Source of the DNA: an uncultured Blautia sp.
GTDB taxonomy: Bacteria; Bacillota; Clostridia; Lachnospirales; Lachnospiraceae
Reading direction: 5' to 3'
Assembly (NCBI GenBank): GCA_900551075.1
Contig: URVB01000082.1
Span: 1-9,512 of the forward strand
Length of the DNA: 9,512 nt
Below, one piece after another: positions 1 through 5,635 of the stretch (the first letter of the stretch is position 1; the number at the start of each line of letters is the position of its first letter). The position numbers and the translations under genes are program-made. Under the pieces are notes generated by a model that was not told the DNA's origin, ran no database searches, and worked only from the letters and a program-made list of their open reading frames with translations.

Positions 1-46
1 TCCGGTTCTGAGAGGGGTAAGCCCCGTAAGGGGCTTATCTACTTAC
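1..46 (+). mobile_element. 3' end of a group II intron (domain V tail and domain VI), cut by window edge
   Basis: The first 16 bases read CGGTTCTGAGAGGGG, which resembles the 3' strand of domain V and the linker that follows it in bacterial group II introns. Next comes a perfect hairpin, TAAGCCCC (18-25) and GGGGCTTA (30-37), closed by a GTAA tetraloop. This fits domain VI. The run TATCTACTTAC after it fits the 3' end, with A37 or A41 as a possible branch-point adenosine and a terminal AC near 45-46. The intron-encoded protein and the rest of the ribozyme would lie left of the window. The exact 3' boundary and the intron class cannot be fixed from this fragment. Identification rests on remembered family consensus. 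Confidence 0.72.
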
Positions 47-93
47 CAAAGACCGCCTATACATATTATTTTTTTTATTAAATCTGGAACAAG

Positions 94-136
94 CAGTATA
101 TAACACTTGATAACAGTGTCGAACTGTTATATACTG
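94..136 (+). promoter_or_regulatory. Operator: perfect 12-bp inverted repeat over the GntR-ABC promoter
   Basis: CAGTATATAACA (94-105) and TGTTATATACTG (125-136) are exact reverse complements separated by 19 bp. The symmetry continues imperfectly outwards (AAG on the left, TTT on the right). Arm centres are 31 bp apart, about three helical turns, so both half-sites face the same side of the helix. A second, smaller inverted repeat, ACACT (103-107) and AGTGT (115-119), sits inside. The right arm covers the -10 box. GntR/YtrA-type regulators bind as dimers to spaced inverted repeats and commonly repress their own operon, so this is the likely autoregulatory operator of the adjacent regulator. 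Confidence 0.8.
107..135 (+). promoter_or_regulatory. Sigma-A-type promoter of the GntR-ABC-DUF362 operon
   Basis: A -35 box TTGATA (107-112) and a -10 box TATACT (130-135) are separated by exactly 17 bp. A start near 141-143 would leave a 5' leader of only about 17 bases before the ATG at 159, beginning almost at the RBS GGGAGG (145-150). The whole core promoter lies inside the inverted repeat, so a bound regulator would block polymerase directly. Confidence 0.72.
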
Positions 137-158
137 TTTGTGTCGGGAGGAATATAAT

Positions 159-529
159 ATGAAGATGATCATCAACCATACATCCATGCAGCCCATTTAC
201 GAGCAGATTGTTGACCAGATTAAGGCAATGATCATTCGTGGGGAGCTTAAGGCGCAGGAAATGCTTCCCTCTGTCCGAACTCTGTCGAAGGAGCTGAAGA
301 TCAGTGCCCTGACGGTAAAAAATCCTATGATTACCTGGAACAGGAAGGGTTTGTGGTTACTGTGCATGGCAAAGGCAGCTTTATTGCAGATACCAATCAG
401 GGTCTTTTGGCAGAAGAACGGCGCAAAGAGGTGGAAGCGGATTTGGAGCAGGCAATCCGGAAAGGGCGCGGCAGCGGCCTGACGGATGTAGAAATACGGG
501 AGTTATTTGACTTGATTATGGAGGAATAG
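159..529 (+). pseudogene. GntR-family regulator, YtrA subfamily, broken by a -1 frameshift
   Basis: This gene would encode a short DNA-binding repressor that controls the downstream ABC transporter operon. ATG 159 is chosen because GGGAGG (145-150) lies 8 bases upstream; an upstream in-frame TTG at 138 has no RBS. The first 54 codons give a typical winged-helix GntR N-terminus: QPIYEQIVDQIKAMIIRGEL, then LPSVRTLSKELKISALTVK. After the A-run at 317-322 the frame goes wrong and stops at 480-482. Restoring one base gives a good continuation, KSYDYLEQEGFVVTVHGKGS, that ends at TAG 527-529, two bases before the ATPase ATG. The repaired product of about 123 residues has the usual YtrA length: HTH domain plus a short C-terminal dimerisation helix and no large effector domain. 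This is either a true mutation, a homopolymer sequencing error, or slippage: the site A-AAA-AAT has the form of a -1 slippery heptamer. Family assignment is firm; functional state is uncertain. Confidence 0.85.
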
Positions 530-531
530 AT

Positions 532-1383
532 ATGTTGATTGAATTGAATCATGTGCAGAAGCAGTATGCGGGATTCCAACTGGATTGTTCTATGGAGGTT
601 TCGGAGGGCTGTGTAACCGGGCTGATCGGCGCCAATGGGGCGGGAAAGAGCACGACCTTTAAGGCGATTTTGAATCTGATTCATCCGGAAGGCGGAGAAA
701 TCAGAATTTTTGGGAAAGAATATGGGGAAATGAGCTCCGATGAAAAGGCAGAAATCGGTGTTGTTCTTTCGGAGAGTGGTTTTAGCGGATATTTGGAAAT
801 ACGGCAGATTGTGGATATTATGACGGAGTTTTATCCGGGCTTTCGGCAGAAAGCCTTCAAGGAAAGATGTAAGCAGTTCAGTCTTCCTCTGAATAAAAAG
901 ATTCGGGAGTTTTCTACCGGAATGAAGGCGAAGCTGAAGGTTCTTCTGGCTATGAGCTATGGGGCAAGGCTTTTGATTTTGGATGAACCGACAGCGGGAC
1001 TGGATGTGGTTGCCAGGGATGAGATTTTGGAGCTGCTTCGGGAGTATATGGAGCAGGAGGGCAGGGCTGTTTTGATAAGCTCCCATATTTCTTCAGACTT
1101 GGAAGGGCTTTGCGATGATCTGTATATGATAGAGAAAGGAAAGATCATTCTGCATGAGGATACGGATGTACTGCTTGAGCAGTATGGACTGCTGAAGGTG
1201 GATGCGGATACATGGAGGAATCTGGATAAAAAATATATACTCCGTGTGAAAAAGGAGCATTATGGATATAGCTGCCTGACAGATGAAAAGTATTATTATA
1301 TGGAAAATTACCCGAAGATTGTCATTGAAAAAGGTTCTGTAGACGAGGTAATCTCTATCATGGTAAAGGGGGAGAAATTATGA
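532..1383 (+). CDS. ABC transporter ATP-binding protein (YtrB-like)
   Basis: This 283-residue nucleotide-binding subunit would hydrolyse ATP at the inner face of the membrane to drive an ABC-2 type transporter. Walker A is GANGAGKST (33-41), the signature is an FSTGM variant (127-131) instead of LSGGQ, Walker B is LLILDE (147-152), the D-loop is GLD (156-158) and the switch histidine is H185 in SSH. The Q-loop is unusual: around 76-83 it reads GVVLSESG, without the expected glutamine. About 80 residues follow the H-loop and probably form a small accessory domain. The RBS GGAGG (520-524) lies inside the end of the regulator gene, and the ATG starts two bases after its restored stop. The ATG of the permease remnant overlaps the stop codon of this gene. 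The reading frame is intact although both flanking genes are damaged. The substrate is unknown; YtrB-type systems are often linked to cell-envelope stress or peptide antibiotics. Confidence 0.9.
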   Translation: MLIELNHVQKQYAGFQLDCSMEVSEGCVTGLIGANGAGKSTTFKAILNLIHPEGGEIRIFGKEYGEMSSDEKAEIGVVLSESGFSGYLEIRQIVDIMTEFYPGFRQKAFKERCKQFSLPLNKKIREFSTGMKAKLKVLLAMSYGARLLILDEPTAGLDVVARDEILELLREYMEQEGRAVLISSHISSDLEGLCDDLYMIEKGKIILHEDTDVLLEQYGLLKVDADTWRNLDKKYILRVKKEHYGYSCLTDEKYYYMENYPKIVIEKGSVDEVISIMVKGEKL

Positions 1384-1723
1384 AAGGTCTGTTAAAAAAG
1401 GACTGGGAATTGCTGGCAGGAAATTATAAAACATATGGAGTGGTGGCAGCGATTTCTTTGTTTTATTTGTTCCTGGGCGGAAATTCCGTGAATTTCTTTG
1501 TAGCCTATGTGACTCTGATCGCAGTGATTTTGGTGCTGAACACGATTTCCTTTGATGATTTTGATCATGGAATGGCGTTTTTGATGACATTGCCGATTCA
1601 GCGCGAAACATATGTACTGGAGAAATACGTATTTGGTTTGCGGCCCTGAGTGTCCTGGCTGCAATTGGTTTTGGCGTTTCTTATAAGATAAGTGTTGGAA
1701 TTATGAAAAAAAAGGAATTTTAG
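1380..1723 (+). pseudogene. ABC-2 type transporter permease, truncated and frameshifted
   Basis: The ATG overlaps the ATPase stop (ATGA), as in an intact ATPase-permease pair. The frame encodes MKGLLKKDWELLAGNYKTYG, a hydrophobic stretch of about two membrane segments, then the family-typical NTISFDDFDHGMAFLMTLPI and YVLEKYVFG. It then stops at TGA 1647-1649. Shifting back one base near 1635-1640 restores a hydrophobic continuation, FAALSVLAAIGFGVSYKISV, which ends at TAG 1721-1723. Even so the product would be only about 115 residues, against the roughly 200-220 usual for this family, so the C-terminal half with the remaining membrane helices is gone. Two separate lesions argue for real decay rather than one sequencing error. 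An ATPase with half a permease cannot form a normal transporter, unless another permease replaces it. Confidence 0.8.
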
Positions 1724-1757
1724 AAAAAGGAAAGATGGACAGACTGGAGAGATTTGC

Positions 1758-2852
1758 ATGGAAAAAAATCAGATTTATATAAAGTGCGGTACAAACTATA
1801 AGGAAATGACCAAAGAGCTTCTCAGGGAGTGTGCGCTGGCAGATATGATCGGAGAGAAAAATAAACGGATAGGCATAAAGCCGAATCTTGTTTCTCCTAC
1901 GGAAGCCTCCTTTGGGGCGACCACACATCCGGAAATTGTGGCAGGAATCCTAGAATATCTGCAAGAGCATGATTTTCAGAATCTGCTGATGCTGGAAGGT
2001 TCCTGGGTGGGTGATAAGACTGCGGATGCATATGAAGTCTGCGGTTACCGGGAATTGTCTGAGAAGTATGGGGTTTCGTTTCGGGATACCCAGAAGGATA
2101 AAGGGATTTCCCGGGATTGCGCAGGAATGCAGCTAAAACTTTGTGAAAGTGTGGAAAAACTGGATTTTCTTATCAACGTCCCTGTATTAAAGGGCCATTG
2201 CCAGACAAGGATCACCTGTGCCTTAAAGAATATGAAGGGGTTGATTCCGAATTCTGAGAAGAGACGGTTCCATTCTATGGGCCTTCATAAACCGATTGCA
2301 CATCTGGGGGTGGGAATTCATCAGGATTTTATCGTTGTGGATAATATCTGTGGAGACCTGGACTTTGAGGATGGCGGAAATCCGGTGGTTATGAACCGGA
2401 TTCTGGCAGGAGCGGATCCTGTGCTGATGGATGCCTACGTCTGCCATATGATGCATTATGAGGTGTCGGAAGTTCCCTATGTGGGTATGGCGGCGCAGCT
2501 TGGTGTGGGCTGCGGGGACCTGTCAAAAGCGGATATCCGTATCTGCGGAACAGATGCAGGAAAGAGGCTTCCAAAATCACGCAGGGTTGTAGAGCTTCAG
2601 GATGCTGTAGAAGAGGTGGAATCCTGCAGTGCTTGTTATGGATACTTGATTCCTGCTCTGGAAATGCTGAAGGAAGAAGGTCTTTTCGGAAGGCTGAACC
2701 GGAAAATCTGCATTGGACAGGGCTTCCGTAATCAAACAGGAGAGCTTGGTGTAGGGCATTGTACCGGAAAGTTCCGCTGTCATCTGGAAGGCTGTCCGCC
2801 TACGGAGGAACAGATTTATGAATTTTTAAAGGCGTATATAGAAGCGCAGTAA
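1758..2852 (+). CDS. DUF362 domain protein with cysteine-rich C-terminus
   Basis: This cytosolic protein has 364 residues, no signal peptide and no membrane segment. The ATG has GGAGAG (1746-1751) 6 bases upstream. Family hallmarks are the KPN motif (41-43), DFLINVPVLKGH (136-147) followed by TCALKNMKG (153-161), and GADPVLMDAY (218-227). Six cysteines cluster in the last quarter: C290 and C293 (CSAC), C318, C335, C341 and C346 (the last in EGCPP). Such spacing suggests an iron-sulfur cluster or another metal site, although no classical 4Fe-4S ferredoxin repeat is present. DUF362 proteins have no generally settled biochemical function, and I assign none. The gene starts 34 bases after the last permease-remnant stop and has no obvious promoter of its own, so it probably shares the upstream GntR-controlled transcript. 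The gene is intact and ends just before a long hairpin that separates it from the convergent kinase-like gene. Confidence 0.85.
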   Translation: MEKNQIYIKCGTNYKEMTKELLRECALADMIGEKNKRIGIKPNLVSPTEASFGATTHPEIVAGILEYLQEHDFQNLLMLEGSWVGDKTADAYEVCGYRELSEKYGVSFRDTQKDKGISRDCAGMQLKLCESVEKLDFLINVPVLKGHCQTRITCALKNMKGLIPNSEKRRFHSMGLHKPIAHLGVGIHQDFIVVDNICGDLDFEDGGNPVVMNRILAGADPVLMDAYVCHMMHYEVSEVPYVGMAAQLGVGCGDLSKADIRICGTDAGKRLPKSRRVVELQDAVEEVESCSACYGYLIPALEMLKEEGLFGRLNRKICIGQGFRNQTGELGVGHCTGKFRCHLEGCPPTEEQIYEFLKAYIEAQ

Positions 2853-2911
2853 AAAAGTATCCTGCCCGCAGTCCGGAATGAATTCTCCGTTTATTCCGGG
2901 CTGCGGGCAGG
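2851..2911. terminator. Long hairpin terminator between convergent genes
   Basis: The arm CCTGCCCGCAGTCCGGAAT (2861-2879) pairs with ATTCCGGGCTGCGGGCAGG (2893-2911) around a 13-base loop. All 19 positions pair, with one G-T wobble. On the minus strand the stem is followed after four bases by TTTTTT (complement of 2851-2856), so it fits an intrinsic terminator for the kinase-like gene ending at 2942. On the plus strand it begins 8 bases after the DUF362 stop but has no good T-run behind it, so termination there may be weaker. Confidence 0.8.
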
Positions 2912-2941
2912 AGCGAAAATCTTAAGAAGGAAATACGGATA

Positions 2942-3529
2942 CTACAGACTGTTCTTCAGTATTTCCAGAATTTGTGTCTGATGAAAACGGCTGCTGTCAA
3001 TACAGAGATGATACTGGCTTAAATCCAGCCATTTGGCATCTGTAAAATACTCATAGTAGGCACGGCGCTGTTTATCCATTTTTTTTACCAGTTTCCGTAC
3101 GCTTTTTTCTTCCCGGCCGGTACGGGCGATCACATTTGCGACCCTTTCTTCAAAAGGTGCATAGATAAAAATACTCAATGTCTTATCTTTTAAAATATGA
3201 TTTGCGCATCTCCCAACGATCACGCAGTCTTCTTTGTCTGCAAGGGAACGAATGATTTTGCGCTGCAGATCATAAAGGACATCATTCATGGGAACAAAAT
3301 GATATTCCGGTTCCATCTGGATTTCGTGATCTACGGGGAAACGCCATTGGTTCGCCTTTTTTTCATCGACTCTGGCAAATGCATCGAAGGGTATCTGCTT
3401 TTCTTTGCTTGCCATTTCAATCAGTTCTTTATCATAAAATGCAATTCCCAATTCTTCGGCAAGGGCTTTTCCGATTACGCGGCCATTGCTTCCAAACATA
3501 CGGTTAATTGTGACGATTCTTTTGCTCAT
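2942..3529 (-). CDS. Cytidylate kinase-like P-loop protein
   Basis: This 195-residue cytosolic protein belongs to the cytidylate kinase-like (AAA_26 type) group, which is widespread in Clostridia and whose substrate is mostly unproven. The N-terminus IVTINRMFGSNGRVIGKALA (5-24) is the nucleotide-binding loop; relatives usually read ISREFGSGGREIGKKLA, so this copy has M11, N15 and V18 at normally conserved places. FYDKELI (31-37) follows, then VIVGRCANHIL (103-113) and a lid-like stretch MDKQRRAYYEYFTDAKW (151-167). It is not the essential Cmk, which is longer and carries a GPSGSGKST-type loop. The start is supported by AGGAGG on the minus strand (complement of 3537-3542), 7 bases before the ATG. 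The gene stands alone, has its own promoter, is divergent from the export operon and convergent with DUF362. Its role here is unknown. Confidence 0.87.
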   Translation of the reverse strand: MSKRIVTINRMFGSNGRVIGKALAEELGIAFYDKELIEMASKEKQIPFDAFARVDEKKANQWRFPVDHEIQMEPEYHFVPMNDVLYDLQRKIIRSLADKEDCVIVGRCANHILKDKTLSIFIYAPFEERVANVIARTGREEKSVRKLVKKMDKQRRAYYEYFTDAKWLDLSQYHLCIDSSRFHQTQILEILKNSL

Positions 3530-3569
3530 ATCTATGCCTCCTCTCTGATATTACCTGTTCTATGAAAGG

Positions 3570-3598
3570 ATTATAACATAATTTTTAGATAATTTCCA
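3570..3598 (-). promoter_or_regulatory. Promoter of the cytidylate kinase-like gene
   Basis: On the minus strand a perfect TATAAT -10 box (complement of 3570-3575) has TGGAAA (complement of 3593-3598) exactly 17 bp upstream as a 4/6 match to the -35 consensus. The expected start near 3563 gives a leader of about 34 bases with AGGAGG close to the ATG. Confidence 0.6.
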
Positions 3599-3677
3599 CT
3601 AATATATTAAAAAAGAACAAAAAACAAGGAAAACCCAAGTAAAAATCAGAAAAAAACAAAAAAGATGATTTTCCATA

Positions 3678-3696
3678 TTTTCACATCCTTTTCACA
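3678..3696 (+). promoter_or_regulatory. Direct repeat TTTTCACA x2, 11-bp period, upstream of the export operon
   Basis: TTTTCACA occurs at 3678-3685 and again at 3689-3696, a period of 11 bp. A related TTTTCCA lies at 3669-3675. Tandem half-sites spaced by one helical turn are characteristic of OmpR/PhoB-type response regulators, which bind as head-to-tail dimers. The pair lies about 15 bp upstream of the proposed -35 region, a suitable place for an activator. No two-component genes lie in the window, so the regulator would be encoded elsewhere. The repeat is visible; its function is inferred. Confidence 0.5.
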
Positions 3697-3710
3697 GCTC
3701 CCTCAAAAAG

Positions 3711-3738
3711 TAAACACATTTTTTCTTTAAAGTATAGA
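3711..3738 (+). promoter_or_regulatory. Candidate promoter of the export operon
   Basis: A -10-like TATAGA (3733-3738) has TAAACA (3711-3716) 16 bp upstream as a weak -35 box. A start near 3745 would give a leader of about 20 bases. The poor -35 fits a promoter that needs an activator, in line with the direct repeats just upstream. Other A/T-rich hexamers nearby make this call tentative. Confidence 0.4.
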
Positions 3739-3766
3739 CAGAAAGAAAACAGAAAGGATGGATGAA

Positions 3767-5632
3767 ATGAAACGAAAAAAGGTAAAGGCGCTGCTGGCAG
3801 CTACGATGACAGGCATCATGCTGAGTGGGTATCCCCTGATGACATTTGCTTCTTCAGAAGAGGCTGCAGAGGAGATATCGGAGGCGGAAGAAGCAGAGGA
3901 TACGGAAGACTCAGATGATACAAATACAGAGAGCACAGCAAAGGGAGGTGAGAAAGCACCGGAAAATATGGAGGATAAGACTTTCGGAAGGGTTACGGCG
4001 ATCTCCGGTAATCAGATAACTGTAGAGCTTGGAGCTATGAAAACGGACGGCCGCCCAGGTGATAATGGGGAAAACCCGGAGAAACCGGAAGGTGAAGAGG
4101 GAGAGGCACCGGAGAAACCGGAAGGCGAAGAGGGAGAAGCTCCGGATATGCCGGAGGGCGAGGGCGCACCTGAGGGAATGGACGGCTTTACCCCGGAAGG
4201 AGAGGAGCTGACGCTGGAAATAACAGAGGACACCAGGATCATCAGGCAGGAAAAGGATAATGAGACTGAGATCACGATAGATGATCTTAAAGAGGGTGAC
4301 ATTCTGATGATTGAAATGGAGGGCGATGTGGTGAAAACTCTGACTCTTTCCAATATGCGCGGCGGGCCCGGTGAAGAGGGCGGCCCGGGAACCGGAGGTG
4401 ACATGGCAGGCGCGTCAGAAGGAAGTACGGCATTGACGGGAGTCTTTGCTGCTGATGGAGAAGAAAAGACTTCTGAGAATGAAACCTACGAGAGTACAGC
4501 TTCTGACGAGAGTGCAGTTCTTGTACAGAATGGCGGAAAAGTCACTATGACAGGTGCTTCTCTGACAAAATCGGGAGATACCTCTGATGTGGACCAAAGC
4601 AATTTCTATGCATTGAATGCGGGAGTGGCCGTTCGGAAGGGAAGTGAGGCAGAGCTTACGGATACCGTGATTGATACAAATGCGGAGGGCGCCAATGCAG
4701 TGTTTGCAACCGGAGAAGATGCGGTGATCCGGGCAGATAATATTAAGATTCACACAACCGGAGATTCTTCCAGAGGGCTGGATGCTACTTACGGAGGAAC
4801 GGTAGAGGGAACCAATGTGGATATTACGACGGAGGGCGCACATTGTGCACCTCTGGCGACAGACCGGGGAGAGGGGACCATTGCAGTGACGGGTGGAACG
4901 CTTTCGGCAGCAGGAGACGGAAGCCCCTGTATTTACTCAACCGGAAATATTACGGCTACGGATGTAACCGGAACAGCTACAGGAAGTCAGACTCTTGTGG
5001 TGGAAGGCAAGAATTCCATTACTCTGGAAAACTGTGATCTGACAGGAGCAGGAGAGAATGGCCTGATGCTGTACCAGAGTACATCCGGTGACGCGGGAGA
5101 AGGAACTGCAGTTCTGACTGTCCGGGATTCCACACTGACCACAACCTCAGGAGGTCCGATGTTCTATATTACGAATACGGACGCAGAGGCAGATTTTACC
5201 AATACGGCCCTGAATTATGAAAGCGGCACCCTGGTGCAGGTTTCCGGAAATAATACCAACAACTGGGGAAAAGAAGGGGAAAACGGAGGGGATTTCCGTT
5301 TGACCGGTTCCTCACAGACGTTTGCGGGGGATATTGTATGTGATGAGATCAGTACGATTGAGGTTAACTTAACAGACAATAGTACATTGGAAGGAGCTGT
5401 AGATGCGGAAGATACGGCAAAGTCCGCTTCCGTTTCCCTGGACGGTACTTCCGTCTGGAATGTAACGGGGGATTCCCACGTGACAGTCCTGAAAAATGAA
5501 ACAGAGGACAACAGCAACATTGTTTCCAATGGCTATACGATTTACTATGACGCTGCAAATGAAGATAATGCGTGGCTGAACGGAGAGACGATCACACTAT
5601 CTGATGGCGGTACGATTCAACCGGAGGAATAA
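3767..5632 (+). CDS. Secreted acidic beta-helix-like protein of the export operon
   Basis: The second ATG (3767) is preferred over ATG 3758: the RBS AGAAAGG (3751-3757) abuts the first ATG but lies 9 bases from the second, giving 621 residues. A clear signal peptide comes first (MKRKKVK, a hydrophobic core, cleavage likely after TFA at about 28). A very acidic stretch follows (about 29-55). Residues 71-195 hold a small beta-rich module, GRVTAISGNQITVEL ... EITIDDLKEGDILMIE, resembling DUF5666-type OB-like domains, split by a PEKPEGEEGEA repeat. After a Gly-rich linker, about 240-600 is a run of short strands and turns with recurring patterns such as GGKVTMTGASLTKSG, ITLENCDLTGAGENGL and AVLTVRDSTLTT, typical of right-handed parallel beta-helices. 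There is no sorting signal, no C-terminal membrane anchor and no recognisable catalytic motif. The gene ends 3 bases before the adaptor gene. It is probably a surface or released protein working with the adaptor and permease. The fold is inferred from repeat texture. Confidence 0.75.
   Translation: MKRKKVKALLAATMTGIMLSGYPLMTFASSEEAAEEISEAEEAEDTEDSDDTNTESTAKGGEKAPENMEDKTFGRVTAISGNQITVELGAMKTDGRPGDNGENPEKPEGEEGEAPEKPEGEEGEAPDMPEGEGAPEGMDGFTPEGEELTLEITEDTRIIRQEKDNETEITIDDLKEGDILMIEMEGDVVKTLTLSNMRGGPGEEGGPGTGGDMAGASEGSTALTGVFAADGEEKTSENETYESTASDESAVLVQNGGKVTMTGASLTKSGDTSDVDQSNFYALNAGVAVRKGSEAELTDTVIDTNAEGANAVFATGEDAVIRADNIKIHTTGDSSRGLDATYGGTVEGTNVDITTEGAHCAPLATDRGEGTIAVTGGTLSAAGDGSPCIYSTGNITATDVTGTATGSQTLVVEGKNSITLENCDLTGAGENGLMLYQSTSGDAGEGTAVLTVRDSTLTTTSGGPMFYITNTDAEADFTNTALNYESGTLVQVSGNNTNNWGKEGENGGDFRLTGSSQTFAGDIVCDEISTIEVNLTDNSTLEGAVDAEDTAKSASVSLDGTSVWNVTGDSHVTVLKNETEDNSNIVSNGYTIYYDAANEDNAWLNGETITLSDGGTIQPEE
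4076..4165 (+). repeat. In-frame 33-bp tandem repeat (PEKPEGEEGEA)
   Basis: Two nearly identical 33-bp units (4076-4108 and 4109-4141) encode PEKPEGEEGEA twice. A shortened third unit (PDMPEGEG) follows. Differences lie mainly at third codon positions. The repeat forms an acidic, flexible insert inside the OB-like module of the secreted protein. Its copy number could vary between strains without breaking the frame. Confidence 0.8.
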
Positions 5633-5635
5633 CGG

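Noticed and set aside
18..37. TAAGCCCC/GGGGCTTA hairpin as an intrinsic terminator
   Set aside because: There is no T-run after the stem, the loop is a GNRA-type tetraloop and the flanks match group II intron domains V and VI.
397..1148. Minus-strand open frames across the regulator and ATPase
   Set aside because: They lie antisense to well-supported genes, lack RBS sites and give low-complexity sequences without domain texture.
3197..3565. Plus-strand frame antisense to the kinase-like gene
   Set aside because: It mirrors a gene with a clear family match, RBS and promoter on the other strand; no motif is recognisable in it.
3600..3664. A-rich stretch between the divergent promoters as a small RNA or leader peptide
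   Set aside because: No hairpin, terminator or RBS-linked ORF is visible; it is best seen as A/T-rich upstream promoter DNA.
3758..3766. ATG 3758 as start of the secreted protein
   Set aside because: The Shine-Dalgarno bases touch this ATG; ATG 3767 has proper spacing and yields a standard signal peptide.
4076..4165. Regular repeats as a CRISPR array
   Set aside because: The units are contiguous, in frame and codon-degenerate, with no unique spacers; they are a protein repeat.
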